This document shows, in pieces, positions 8,822-16,585 of a DNA stretch of 16,585 nucleotides. Source of the DNA: Euperipatoides rowelli (lineage: Eukaryota; Onychophora; Udeonychophora; Euonychophora; Peripatopsidae); assembly GCA_003024985.2 (NCBI GenBank), contig PXIH01S0014514.1; one strand, 5' to 3'. The position numbers were made by a program, and so were the translations under genes. Under the pieces are notes generated by a model, which saw nothing but the letters and a program-made list of their open reading frames with translations, did no database searches and was not told the origin of the DNA. The stretch's first letter is position 1. Every line of letters starts with the position of its first letter.

Positions 8822-8836
8822 AGAGCATTAATGTTT
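8822..8836 (+). repeat. Right 15 bp target-site duplication of the 6.26 kb insertion
   Basis: Identical to 2544-2558. From here the Copia reading frame resumes (aga gca tta atg ttt att tgt) into the protease domain, without any frame change relative to gag. Confidence 0.88.
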
Positions 8837-9290
8837 ATTTGTACAGAAATATATACAGCTGAAACAGATATGACAGCTTGGTGGATATACAATGGTGCAA
8901 GATAGCAGGTAACAAAAAATGTAAACTCCTATATTAGTTTTGAAACTTTTGATAATCCATGCAATGTTAAACTTGAAAGAAAAGGTACTTTAATAGCAAC
9001 TGGAAAGGGCACTATTAGAATCTTGTCAAAGGTAAATAATAAATTTTATTAAATAACATTAAAAGATATGTGGTATGTTCCCAAGATAACAAATCTGTTT
9101 TCTGTACTAGCTGTTCAAGAATGAAATCTGAATAGTGTATTCAAGTCATTGGCAATAGAGTGCTGCCTTAGAATAAATGGTCAAATATTGTTGTATGGAG
9201 TTCCTAAATTAGTTGGAACACAATAAAGGGTAGTCATTGAACCAATTTTACCATAGCACACAGCTGAAATAAATATTTCTACTTCAGATA
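8822..9290 (+). pseudogene. Copia protease domain, broken
   Basis: The frame entering from gag gives AETDMTAWWIYNGAR at 8858-8902. It is the region of the aspartic-protease active site (D-x-G-A in retroelements), but the catalytic Asp position reads Tyr (tac at 8888-8890), consistent with a single-base change from an Asp codon. A stop follows at 8903. Downstream, LERKGTLIATGKGTI and LKDMWYVPKITNLFSVL blocks fit the Copia protease to GAG-pre-integrase spacer. Further stops interrupt it. The protease would process the Gag-Pol polyprotein inside the particle. Confidence 0.85.
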
Positions 9291-10160
9291 ACACTTTGTT
9301 TCAGCTTTATCATTAAAGATGATGACATCAAGGCAAATGCCATGTCAAAATTGAACTAAAAAAGAACTGGGTGTAATTGTCCAATTAAATTAAAAATTGT
9401 GTAAACTTTGTCTTTATGGCAAGGCACATCAACTTACATTTGGCAATAGGGAAAAGGCAACAATCTGCCTGGTCAATTAATGACCACTTATGTCTGTAGA
9501 CCATTTGACGAATCATTCCAGACAAAATGATATCTAGTTGTGTTCAAAGATAGCTACACAAAGTTTCACTATGCATATGTGATTAAAAAAAAATCAGACA
9601 TCATGTATGTGTTAAAACATACACTTATTCATGCAAAAACATTGGGACACACAATAAGAGAACTACTCAGTGAGAATGGTTGTGACTTTGACAATGAAGA
9701 AATTTGAGAAATTGTATGTGCAGAAGGCACCATACAGAGACTGACAGCACCATATATACTCCTGAGAAAATGGTAGAAGTGAATTTGAGAGACACACAAT
9801 GGTTGAGATGGCTAGAATATTAAGATTTGCAAATATTGGAGCTAATTTTTCACCAGCAATATGGGCTGTGCTGGTCAATATTGCTATTTATGCCCTAAAC
9901 AGAACTGGGAAATTTTCTGTTGAAAATGTAAGTCCATTTGAACTGTGGATTGGTAAATGACCCAGAATCAAGCTATTACACAGCCTACAATTGTGTCCAC
10001 CTGCTTTGCTCAAATTCCAGTAGAAATAAGAAGAAAAAAAAGGACAACAAACCAGTCAAGGGCTATCTTGTGGATATAATGATGATGAGTGGTACATAAT
10101 TGGGATAAAAGAACAATGCAAAATAATTCTGTCCAGAGATTTAATTTTTAAGAAATAACA
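9291..10160 (+). pseudogene. Copia integrase, broken
   Basis: The GAG-pre-integrase motif is visible (LYH near 9304, DDIKANAMSKLN at about 9321-9356). Next come the two Cys of the HHCC zinc-binding region (9400-9402 and 9409-9411, CKLCLYGKAHQLTFG). The catalytic core has a long open stretch at 9531-9704 with VVFKDSYTKFHYAYVI and LLSENGCDF; in the usual S-D-N-G motif the Asp is replaced by Glu. After a disrupted segment with frame changes, an open stretch at 9787-9957 carries MVEMARILRFANIG and NVSPFELWIG. The C-terminal SH3-like region follows with NDDEWYIIG and KIILSRDLIF (about 10078-10153). Stops and frameshifts are numerous, so it is inactive. Confidence 0.88.
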
Positions 10161-10184
10161 AATAAATGTTAAGAACAAGAGAAG

Positions 10185-10523
10185 TTACCATTATCATTAT
10201 TGGATGAAAATGAAATTGGTCATTCAAATCATGGAAATATTTCTGAAGAATCAACAGAAAATAAAAGAAATGAAGATTCAGAAACTTCAGCTTCAAAAAC
10301 TAACACTGGTGAAGAAGAATTAAAATATGTTGAAAAAGACATAAAGGAAAACAAATATCTTAACTCTAATCTCAGAAATCAAACAACATTAGAAAGATCT
10401 AAATATTTTGAAGACTGTATTCTGAAAGCAGAAAGTCTGATTAATGAAGTAAATAATCCTGGAACATATGAAGAATGTTCCAGGATTATTTCTCAGTGGA
10501 AAGAAGTCATGGACTTAAAATGA
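10185..10523 (+). pseudogene. Copia linker between integrase and reverse transcriptase, open
   Basis: An uninterrupted frame from the ATG at 10204, within a slightly longer open stretch, to TGA at 10521 encodes an acidic, Ser/Asn/Glu-rich segment (EESTENKRNEDSETSAS) and then a more conserved ISQWKEVMDL motif that marks the entry to Copia reverse transcriptase. The stop overlaps the ATG at 10520 in another frame, where the reverse-transcriptase frame starts, so one frameshift separates them. The ATG is an internal Met, not a translation start. The low-complexity linker tolerates change, which explains why it stayed open. Confidence 0.8.
10451..10491. repeat. Perfect 16 bp inverted repeat with 9-base spacer
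   Basis: The left arm at 10451-10466 (aaataatcctggaaca) and right arm at 10476-10491 are exact reverse complements around tatgaagaa. It lies inside the open linker of the Copia element, where it encodes NNPGTYEECSRII. Confidence 0.9.
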
Positions 10524-11186
10524 ATTCATTAAAAGAAAATCAAACATGGGAATTAACAATGCTACCAAATGGAGCTACAGTTACACCAAGCACATAGTTT
10601 TTTCGAATGAAAACAAATCCATATGGCAGCATTGATAAATACAAAGCAAGGCTTTCTATTAAAGGATTCAGTCAATGACACAGTATCAATTACAGTCAAA
10701 TCTTCAATACAGTAGCAAAGTAAGGCACAATTCAGTCAATATTGAGTATTGCTGAGGTGAAAAAAATGCATTTAACTCAGTTTGATGTGTCCACTGCATT
10801 TTTATATGGAGAGCTTGAATAAACTATATTCATCCATCAACCTGAAGGATCCAATGCTGACACAGAACTAGTATGCAAATTCAAGAGGAGTTTATATGGT
10901 CTAAAACAGGCCCCAAGATACTGGAGTTATTGGTTTACTGGCTTTCTTTTAACATTAGGTTATAAAGGCAGTGAAGCTGATCCACACCTCTACATCCAAG
11001 AAAAACATGATAAAAAAACTTCTAGTTGCACTATTTGTTGATGATGGATCAGTTACAACAACAGATCAACAAGAATCCAAAATACTCATTGCAGAACTAA
11101 AGACAAAATTCATTGTCACATTTAAGCAAACATTGCACTACCTAGGCTTTGCAATAACTTTTGCAATGTTTGTACTATTAAAATAA
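10520..11186 (+). pseudogene. Copia reverse transcriptase, broken but with intact catalytic motif
   Basis: From 10520 one frame carries NSLKENQTWELTMLPNG, YKARLSIKGFSQ, the first catalytic Asp in TQFDVSTAFLYGELE (Asp codon 10784-10786), SLYGLKQAPRYW (10889-10924) and GSEADPHLYI. Stops in this frame lie at 10595, 10676, 10721 and 10820. A frameshift near 11015 then opens a second frame with LVALFVDDG, whose Val-Asp-Asp (11037-11045) is the polymerase active site, unchanged apart from Phe in place of Tyr before it. The segment ends with LHYLGFAIT and a stop at 11184. It would copy element RNA into DNA in the particle. Family assignment is secure. Confidence 0.92.
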
Positions 11187-11515
11187 ATTAACAGACATAG
11201 GCAAATAAAATATTGATTGTTTTAACCTTGCAGAGAACAAACATGTTCCATCACCAATGCTGAAAGACTCAGAGACAGTGACACCATAACCACCAAACCA
11301 GGCCAATCCAAACATTGGAATCCATCAATAGGATTTCCACAAGTCAAGCCAGGATATACCACACCAGCTTGCAATGCATATTTACAACTGATTTTAATAC
11401 TGCAGATTGTAAATCCAATAATAAACCTGTTTAGATGGATCCAAACAATAAAAACCACCATTACAAAACATTGATATTGCTGATTGGTGCAACCCTGCAA
11501 TGCTAGAGGTCAAAT
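11187..11515 (+). pseudogene. Remnant of Copia region between reverse transcriptase and RNase H
   Basis: After the reverse-transcriptase stop, FNLAENKHVPSPMLKDSETVTP-like coding (from about 11219 to 11290) matches the Copia connection segment, which typically has a (V/S)-S-T-P-like motif. A following stretch, SSQDIPHQLAMH (about 11343-11378), may correspond to the R-P-D-I motif. No RNase H catalytic motifs were found, and the similarity fades by about 11515. The 92-codon reverse-strand frame over this segment is a shadow. Confidence 0.6.
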
Positions 11516-11521
11516 TATTGA

Positions 11522-12298
11522 TTAAGTCTTAGCTTCATTAAGCTCAATGTTCAAGGAGGACTTTACTAACAACTGCTCACTTAATTGAGGAAACTGACGT
11601 GATGATAAGGACAAGCTGATAGCCTGGTCTGTGATAGGCTGATCCACATCAAATTTTAAACACTTATTGGAGTCAAAACCACTATTATCTTGACCACTGC
11701 CAATCTGAATCTTATATGGCAAGACGTTCAAATTCATTTCAGCATTCAAATCAAATGTAACTTATACAGGTTTAATATTGATTAGCTTGTTTTCATTAAT
11801 TCTTATTGCTGTCAATTTGAGTGTTTAACCTCTCCTTATACTGTAGATGTAGGATTTCAGCTATCTCTTTCAGGACCACCTTGGCTGGCATCCCTAGTAT
11901 GGTAATGTTGATGATATTCAAAGATGACATTGAATTGGCATGCAACATGAATAACTCCTCCAACTGAGTGAACTCCTTACAAAATATGCCTAAAGCTTCT
12001 GAGCTCTCAAAGTCAATAAAGTTGTAGTAGGAATTGTCAAGTTTACTAAACTCTGCTAACCTCTCTGTAAGATTGAGAGATTCCAGCATGTCTATAAGTA
12101 GAGCAAATTGAAAGGCCTGGGGGGATACTCTGCATCTACTATGATGAACATTGTAGAAGTTTCTTCAACTAAAGATGATTATCTTGTTAAGTTAGCAATA
12201 ACGTTCTCCTTATAATTAGGTACATGAAACTAAGAATTATTTTGAGACACAATTGCTAATAGTAAAGCCAGCACAGAAAAAACACTAATCCCTGTCAC
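11522..12298 (-). pseudogene. Broken gene for an unrecognised, apparently secreted protein
   Basis: Read on the minus strand, an almost continuous coding region of about 259 codons can be followed through two frame changes. It begins at 12298 with GTG where ATG would be expected, then TGISVFSVLALLLAIVSQN, a good signal peptide (hydrophobic core then a small residue). Stops occur at 12232-12230 and about 50 bp further on. A frame change at the C-run (G6 on the plus strand, 12119-12124) leads to QAFQFALLIDMLESLNL and a 97-codon open part ending at 11796. A second frame change and one stop lead to the last 75-codon open part (11749-11522), with VLPYKIQIGSGQDNSGF and TDQAISLSLSS. I recognise no domain. 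It lies antisense to and directly beside the Copia remains and could be a retrocopy, a captured antisense gene or a decayed host gene. Confidence 0.55.
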
Positions 12299-12544
12299 TT
12301 AATTAGTGAACTCCAAATTAAGCATAAGTTCCAACAAAAACTTTTGTGGATTTATAAAGAATTAATAATAAGCTAGCAAAACTAAATAGAATGGTGAAAT
12401 CCTTACCAAATTGAAACAAATTCCACAGCATACATAAAACCAAATTTGCCTTAACTAGAAATACATTTCTAGTGCAAAACCCCTGAGTGATCCAACTTTC
12501 ACCAAGGCTCATGGGATAATGTTAAAAACAGAGGATTTTTTAAC
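12299..12544. other. Unassigned sequence between the broken gene and repeat copy 2
   Basis: A 64-codon minus-strand frame (12318-12512), rich in hydrophobic residues, lies upstream of the broken secreted-protein gene. It contains ttggtaagg (minus strand, near 12400), which resembles a splice donor. It may be 5' untranslated sequence, an intron, or chance. No homologue is recognised. Confidence 0.3.
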
Positions 12545-13525
12545 TTTAAATTAAAGGTGACTAAAGTTCGGAATGCAACTTCCATTACCAATCCGTATTA
12601 CTTTTTCTTTTTTTCCAAAATAATGTAGGCTTGAATTATATCCCAAATGGGCAGAAGTTATTGGGGTATTCTAATATTATGTTTTTAAGAAGAAGAATTT
12701 TTATATGACAGACATCATGTAAGATTTTTTTTTTTTTTTTTGTATAAAACGAGGAACAATAGCCAATGTGATTTTGAATATTATGTTTTGTAAACAATGA
12801 AACAATGAAATCGTCATAATGGGATATAATGTATATGTTACTTATCTTTTTAAGAAGTTTAGTATGAATGGTAAATGTAAGATTATTATCAAGTACAATC
12901 TATAAGTCACTATTTTATTTAATTTATTTATGGGTTCATTGTCTATGTGAATATCAATACCAATTTTTTTTCCCTATAGACTACATAATATACTAACTTA
13001 GAATAATTAACTGTTAAGTCTATTGGATCTCAGCCAGAATGTTAGAAATTTTTGAATTGATAATCATGTACTTGATTAGTTGTAAGTGATGTAGTAGTCC
13101 TATCTCTGATTTTTTTTTAAATTGACCATGCTGGTTCCACACTGGCTGAAGATTTTTTTAAGTAAATAATAATAAATAATTGACACACATTGATGAAAAA
13201 ATAGCTATTATAATATATTGTTATCTATCGTGCATTTACTAGTTAAATCTACAATTTATATGCAGTCTAACGATTAAACCAGCCTGAATCCTAATCCGTT
13301 TAAATGAATAAATAATTATATAAACCCTTATACTCTACCACTACTAGTATAGAAGCTGAGTGCAAATATAAAGTATATTAGTACTTGAAGTAGCATGACA
13401 AAAATGTATTTCTGTTTAAAATTGTATGGACGAGCTTATCTAATACTTAATCCATGAGTCTGAAAGGTTGAGATCAAATTTAATAAAAATTTGTTGAGTA
13501 ATGCTTAACCTTAATGTTTTTAATT
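12545..13525 (+). repeat. ~2 kb dispersed repeat, copy 2 (5'-truncated)
   Basis: Similarity to copy 1 begins around ttaaattaaa..cggaatgcaa (12549-12580; counterpart near 5065-5095). It runs through cttgaattatatccca, ttttgtaaacaatgaa, gtctatgtgaatatcaat and the tggatctcagccag anchor at 13024 to the cagcctgaat block near 13280 and on to about 13520. Compared with copies 1 and 3 it lacks about 145 bp holding the tRNA-like segment (junction near 13128). It also lacks the SINEs present in the other two. Confidence 0.85.
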
Positions 13526-14656
13526 ATTTTTTTCCTGTATAAAATTTATTAGGCCTATGTTTATTCCTCCAATACTTTTTAAATTTGTCAGGAGAAAAAT
13601 TCTAATATATTTTATGTTTGTTTACTTATTTATGGATATAACAAGATTAAAATAATTATCTAACAAAAATCTTTAAAAATAGGCTATTAGGAAAATCTTC
13701 ACGTCCAAAGATTTAATTATTTAACAAAATATAATTTCCATTTCAGGTCAGGGTGGGATTTAGTTTAGTAATCTTTTTTAAATAAAATTTTATCAAATTT
13801 AACATAAGAGAAAATCATGGAGGGCAAACATTAGACTCTTATCCAAGTGTAACCGCCGCCTCCGCCACCACCGTTGACGCTTTCGTCTTATTTTATTTGT
13901 ATATTTTTTTTAAAAAAAACTAAGTCACATGAAAGCCAATGCAAAAATATTTTGTCATAAACCTTCTTATATAAGAACAGGTTAAATTTATTAGGTTCTC
14001 AAAGCATTAATTTTGGGAGGTGGTGTTAAGGTGGTACTCTGATTGGGGAGTTGAAAATTATTTTACACACAAACTGGGGAACATAACAATTAAATCTATT
14101 TATATGTACTGTATTTCCAAAACGAATTTTACAGCATTAATGATAATTTGTGAAAATAAACCTATTTCTTTTCCCTTGAATCTTTAAATAATTTGTTTTT
14201 TATGGTACCTAAAAAGTACCACAACTTTCAAGTTATAATTTTTATCTATTTATTGACTCTAAGGTTTAAAAATCAAATAGGATAGTTGGAAGAATATTCA
14301 AATTAGAAGAATTTCTATTGTTAAAAAATTGACTCTTGCTATAGATTTATAAGCTTTTTTTTTTAATTTAAAATACTGTAACATAATGTGTAAGATTGAA
14401 TTATATCCCAATAATGTGAAAGATGTTGTTGGGTATTCTAATATGTTTTTTTTTTATTGTTTTTTTTAAGATGAATTAGTCTATTTTCATATGAAAGACA
14501 TCATGTAAGATTTTTTTTTTTTTTTAGTATACGTTCTATTTTTTTAAAACAATACCATAGTTAATGTTGTTTTGAATATTATGTTTTGTAAACAATGAAT
14601 CAATTTAATCGTCATAATGGGAACATATTGTATTATCTTTTTAAGAAGTTTAGTAT

Positions 14657-15063
14657 GAATGGTAAAGTGTGCCTCGGTTTCGTGGTCAATTGCTTGTCAC
14701 TGGTTTGCTAAATTGAAGGCATATACTGGGGAGTAGCCAACATGACGCTCCCCGGTAAGGGCATTTATGGAACGGTTTCGTGGAGTGGTGTTACTGCTTG
14801 ACTCTAAATCGAAGGCATATGCTGGGTAGTACATGTTTGCTCCCTGGCTAGGGCATTTATGGAGCAGGTTTTTTCCTTAGCTGTTACAGCTCTCTTTGGT
14901 ATTTTTACAAGTACGCTGCCCTTTGCACCCCATAGAAACCTGTTATATCGTGTAGTATATATTGAATTTATAAATAGATAATGAATTAATTCTCAAAAAA
15001 ATACAACTCTTCTCCCTTTGGAGGGGAGATATATTTTTAATTATATAAAAAAGAATGGTAAAG
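14657..15063 (+). mobile_element. SINE-2 with dimeric head, inserted in repeat copy 3
   Basis: The insert 14668-15052 (385 bp) is flanked by an 11 bp duplication gaatggtaaag at 14657-14667 and 15053-15063. Copies 1 and 2 of the host repeat carry the uninterrupted site (tgaatggtaaa), which confirms insertion. It ends in ttatataaaaaa, an A-rich tail. It is visibly more GC-rich than its host. The head is a tandem pair of ~98 bp units; the tail, with a stem-loop region cttctccctttggagggg near 15009-15026, is shared with SINE-1. It has no clear tRNA head, so its promoter type is uncertain. Confidence 0.85.
14675..14866 (+). repeat. Tandem pair of ~98 bp units forming the SINE-2 head
   Basis: The string cggtttcgtgg starts at 14675 and again at 14773. 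Each unit then holds a ttgact..ctaaat(t/c)gaaggcatat-like block and ends with a gctcc..gggcatttatgga(a/g)c block. The two units differ at many positions, so the duplication is older than the insertion. Confidence 0.85.
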
Positions 15064-15399
15064 TTAAGATGATTATCATATACAATCTATACTGTAAGTC
15101 ACTATTTTGATATAATTTATTTATAGATTTATTGTCTATGTGGATATCAATATCAGTTATTTTATATATAGGCTAATGGATCTCAGCCAGAGTCTTAAGA
15201 ATTTTTTGATTGATAATAATATTATATCGTGTACTTGAATAGTTTTTAATTGATATAGTAATCTCGATTTTTTATTAAATTGCCCATGCAGGGATTCCTA
15301 ATGTTTATTTATAAGGCAACTTGAAACCATTAAAAAACATACATTTTATTTGTTAAACATTAGAATGTATTTATTTTTAATATTATAAGTACCTTCAAT

Positions 15400-15475
15400 T
15401 TCTCAGCTTTTAGAGTGCTTGGCCATAGTTGATTAATTTACAAGTTATTCACATGTTGCTGGTTCGACAATGGCT
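15400..15475 (+). repeat. tRNA-like segment inside repeat copy 3
   Basis: This is the counterpart of 6110-6180 in copy 1. An A-box-like stretch ttttagagtgcttgg lies near 15409-15422 and a good B box, ggttcgacaat, at 15461-15471. Confidence 0.45.
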
Positions 15476-15850
15476 TAAGGATTTTTTCTTTCTTTTTTAA
15501 AATATGATAATGAATATTTGATCCACATTGATGAAAAAAATATGCTATTATATCATGCATTTCTAGCTATATCCAGAGTTTTGTTTGCAGTATAATGTTT
15601 AAAGCAGCCTGAATTCTAATCCTTTTTACTGAATATATAATATACCCCAAATCCTAATATTCTACCACTAGTAGTATAAAAGCTGAGTGCAAATATATAG
15701 CATCTTTAGTACTTAATGGTGCATGACAAAAATATATTTTGATCCATGATTGTATGGACAAGCATATCTAGTTCTTATTCAATGAAAGGGGATAGCATGT
15801 AATCAAGTTTAATAAAATTTGTCGAATACTGCTAAACCCTAAAGTTTTTA

Positions 15851-16468
15851 ATTNACAAAGTATTAGACAAATTTAATAATGGGATAATCTAAAAAAAAAA
15901 TGTTATATTTTAATTGACCACACTATTTTGTTTTGTAATTTAAATGACCTTATTTTTGTTCCTTTGTAACATATTTGTTATAATAATAAAATTTTCGTCT
16001 TTTTTTTTTTTTTAAAAAAGACCATGGTTAAACTTAATTAAACAATTAAACAATAAAAACAATTATGAATGAGATGCTTGTGTTTTCTTTTCTCTCAAAA
16101 ATGGAACATTTGTCTAGCTTGAATTCGAGAGTTTTTTTCTCTTTTTAGATAAAAAATAAAGAAGTGAAAAAATATTTAAAAAAACAAGCAAAATAATTAT
16201 GTGCTATCAGAAAAGTTAGACAGCCCTAATAAGAAAGGCCACAAGCCAATCAATGAGACATCATGTTTTTCTTTGATCACTACGAATATAAATAATAAAA
16301 AAATAATGGCAATTTAAAGGTTTAAATTAGATAATTATTAAAAAAATATGAAACAGGTATAGAGGATAAAACAACAGACTTATCCTGCTATTTTAGATAA
16401 ATAAAAAGTAAATAAATAAATATTCACAATGTTAACTACATTGCCAAAATTACAGACACTGTAATGTC
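15851..16468. other. AT-rich DNA with no recognised gene
   Basis: Only homopolymer runs were seen, plus a small perfect palindrome attacag-aca-ctgtaat at about 16449-16465 just before the miniature-element sequence. Ambiguous base at 15854. Confidence 0.55.
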
Positions 16469-16585
16469 AAAGGTCAAATGTAACGGATTTTTTTAATTTT
16501 TTTTTTTATTATTGATTTTTAAAGATTTTTACTAAAAAAAATTTTCCACCAAAAAAAGAAAAAAAAATTAAAAAAAAAAAAGTTA
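16469..16585 (+). mobile_element. Relative of the gag miniature element, cut by the window end
   Basis: The sequence aaaggtcaaatgtaacggat followed by a T-rich interior matches the reverse complement of the 1855-1911 element (aaaggtcaaatgtaacagat followed by a T-rich interior) over about 35 bases. No matching right end is present before 16585, so it is a longer version continuing outside the window, or a fragment. A TTAA is not present at its left edge. Confidence 0.6.

Larger units (their letters stand above)
1342..11515 (+). mobile_element. Decayed Copia-type (Pseudoviridae-like) LTR retrotransposon, interrupted
   Basis: In Copia order (protease, integrase, reverse transcriptase) the parts are: 5' LTR 1342-1562, primer-binding site at 1564, gag 1641-2558, then after a 6.26 kb insertion protease from 8822, integrase about 9290-10160, an acidic linker 10185-10523, reverse transcriptase 10520-11186 and a remnant of the reverse transcriptase to RNase H connection to about 11515. 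Integrase lying upstream of reverse transcriptase identifies Copia rather than Gypsy or BEL. Without the insertion, about 3.9 kb of element remains. Many in-frame stops and frameshifts make it inactive. No copy of the 5' LTR was found downstream, so the 3' end is lost. A later element or the neighbouring minus-strand gene may have replaced it. Confidence 0.9.
13590..15850 (+). repeat. ~2 kb dispersed repeat, copy 3 (most complete)
   Basis: It follows copy 2 head to tail; the tggatctcagccag anchor recurs 2153 bp downstream (about 15177). Its left part matches copy 1 (tctaacaaaaatcttta, ggagggcaaac at 13819, ggtggtactctg, cacacaaa). Its right part matches copies 1 and 2 through the cagcctgaat, ctaccacta and gctgagtgcaaatata blocks to about 15850. 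It is interrupted by a 385 bp SINE. A GCC-rich triplet stretch (13851-13873) replaces a plain actgccatgctgac segment of copy 1. No coding potential was seen. Confidence 0.85.

Noticed and set aside
9663-9878. 71-codon minus-strand open frame
   Set aside because: It is antisense to Copia integrase, whose coding signal is on the plus strand.
11222-11500. 92-codon minus-strand open frame
   Set aside because: It is antisense to the recognisable Copia segment NLAENKHVPSPML and is best explained as a shadow.
11516-12544. 3' LTR of the Copia element
   Set aside because: No sequence resembling 1342-1562 was found after pol; the space is occupied by the minus-strand broken gene and the ~2 kb repeat.
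1-16585. CRISPR array, operons, bacterial promoters or terminators
   Set aside because: The window is eukaryotic repeat DNA. The tandem arrays have no spacer-repeat pattern, and no ribosome-binding-site-led genes are present.

Overview
This window reads as strongly AT-rich, non-coding animal nuclear DNA built almost entirely from mobile-element remains. No intact host gene is visible. The evidence for an animal, probably an invertebrate, is the mix of element types: a Copia-type LTR retrotransposon whose primer-binding site copies the anticodon arm of initiator tRNA-Met, the C-terminal end of a LINE reverse transcriptase with a (TGA)n-like 3' end, and several tRNA-derived SINE-like units with A-box and B-box motifs. 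An arthropod or another invertebrate is my guess; the sequence alone does not settle it.

Layout. 1-654: a tandem satellite with a ~369 bp higher-order unit made of three related ~110-136 bp subunits. 655-1341: featureless AT-rich DNA. 1342-11515: a decayed, plus-strand Copia element with 5' LTR, primer-binding site, gag with zinc knuckle, protease, integrase, an acidic linker and reverse transcriptase. It has no recognisable 3' LTR. It is split between the zinc knuckle and the protease by a 6.26 kb insertion (2559-8821) bounded by a perfect 15 bp target-site duplication with a T-run just inside its left end. A 57 bp TTAA-bounded miniature element sits inside gag, and a related sequence occurs at the right end of the window (16469 on).

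The 6.26 kb insertion is itself composite. It holds a 34 bp direct repeat near both ends, copy 1 of a ~2 kb dispersed repeat (about 4385-6300) carrying a minus-strand tRNA-derived SINE (5436-5718), a strong 88 bp hairpin (6484-6571), a minus-strand LINE 3' fragment (7067-7475), and a 15 bp-period pyrimidine minisatellite (7476-7996) that reads as Glu/Gln/Val pentapeptides on the minus strand.

Right of the Copia remains, 11522-12298 (minus strand) is a broken gene for an unrecognised protein of about 259 codons. It has a clear signal-peptide-like start (ATG now GTG), two frame changes and a few stops. From 12545 to about 15850 lie two head-to-tail copies of the ~2 kb repeat, the first truncated. 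The second is interrupted by a 385 bp SINE with an 11 bp target duplication. This SINE and the one in copy 1 have different heads but share a 3' tail, which suggests one LINE machinery moves both.

The layers give a relative history: the Copia element landed and decayed; the miniature element and the large retroposed insertion then entered it; SINEs later entered the ~2 kb repeats. The two least explained items are the broken secreted-protein gene antisense to Copia pol and the 88 bp hairpin.
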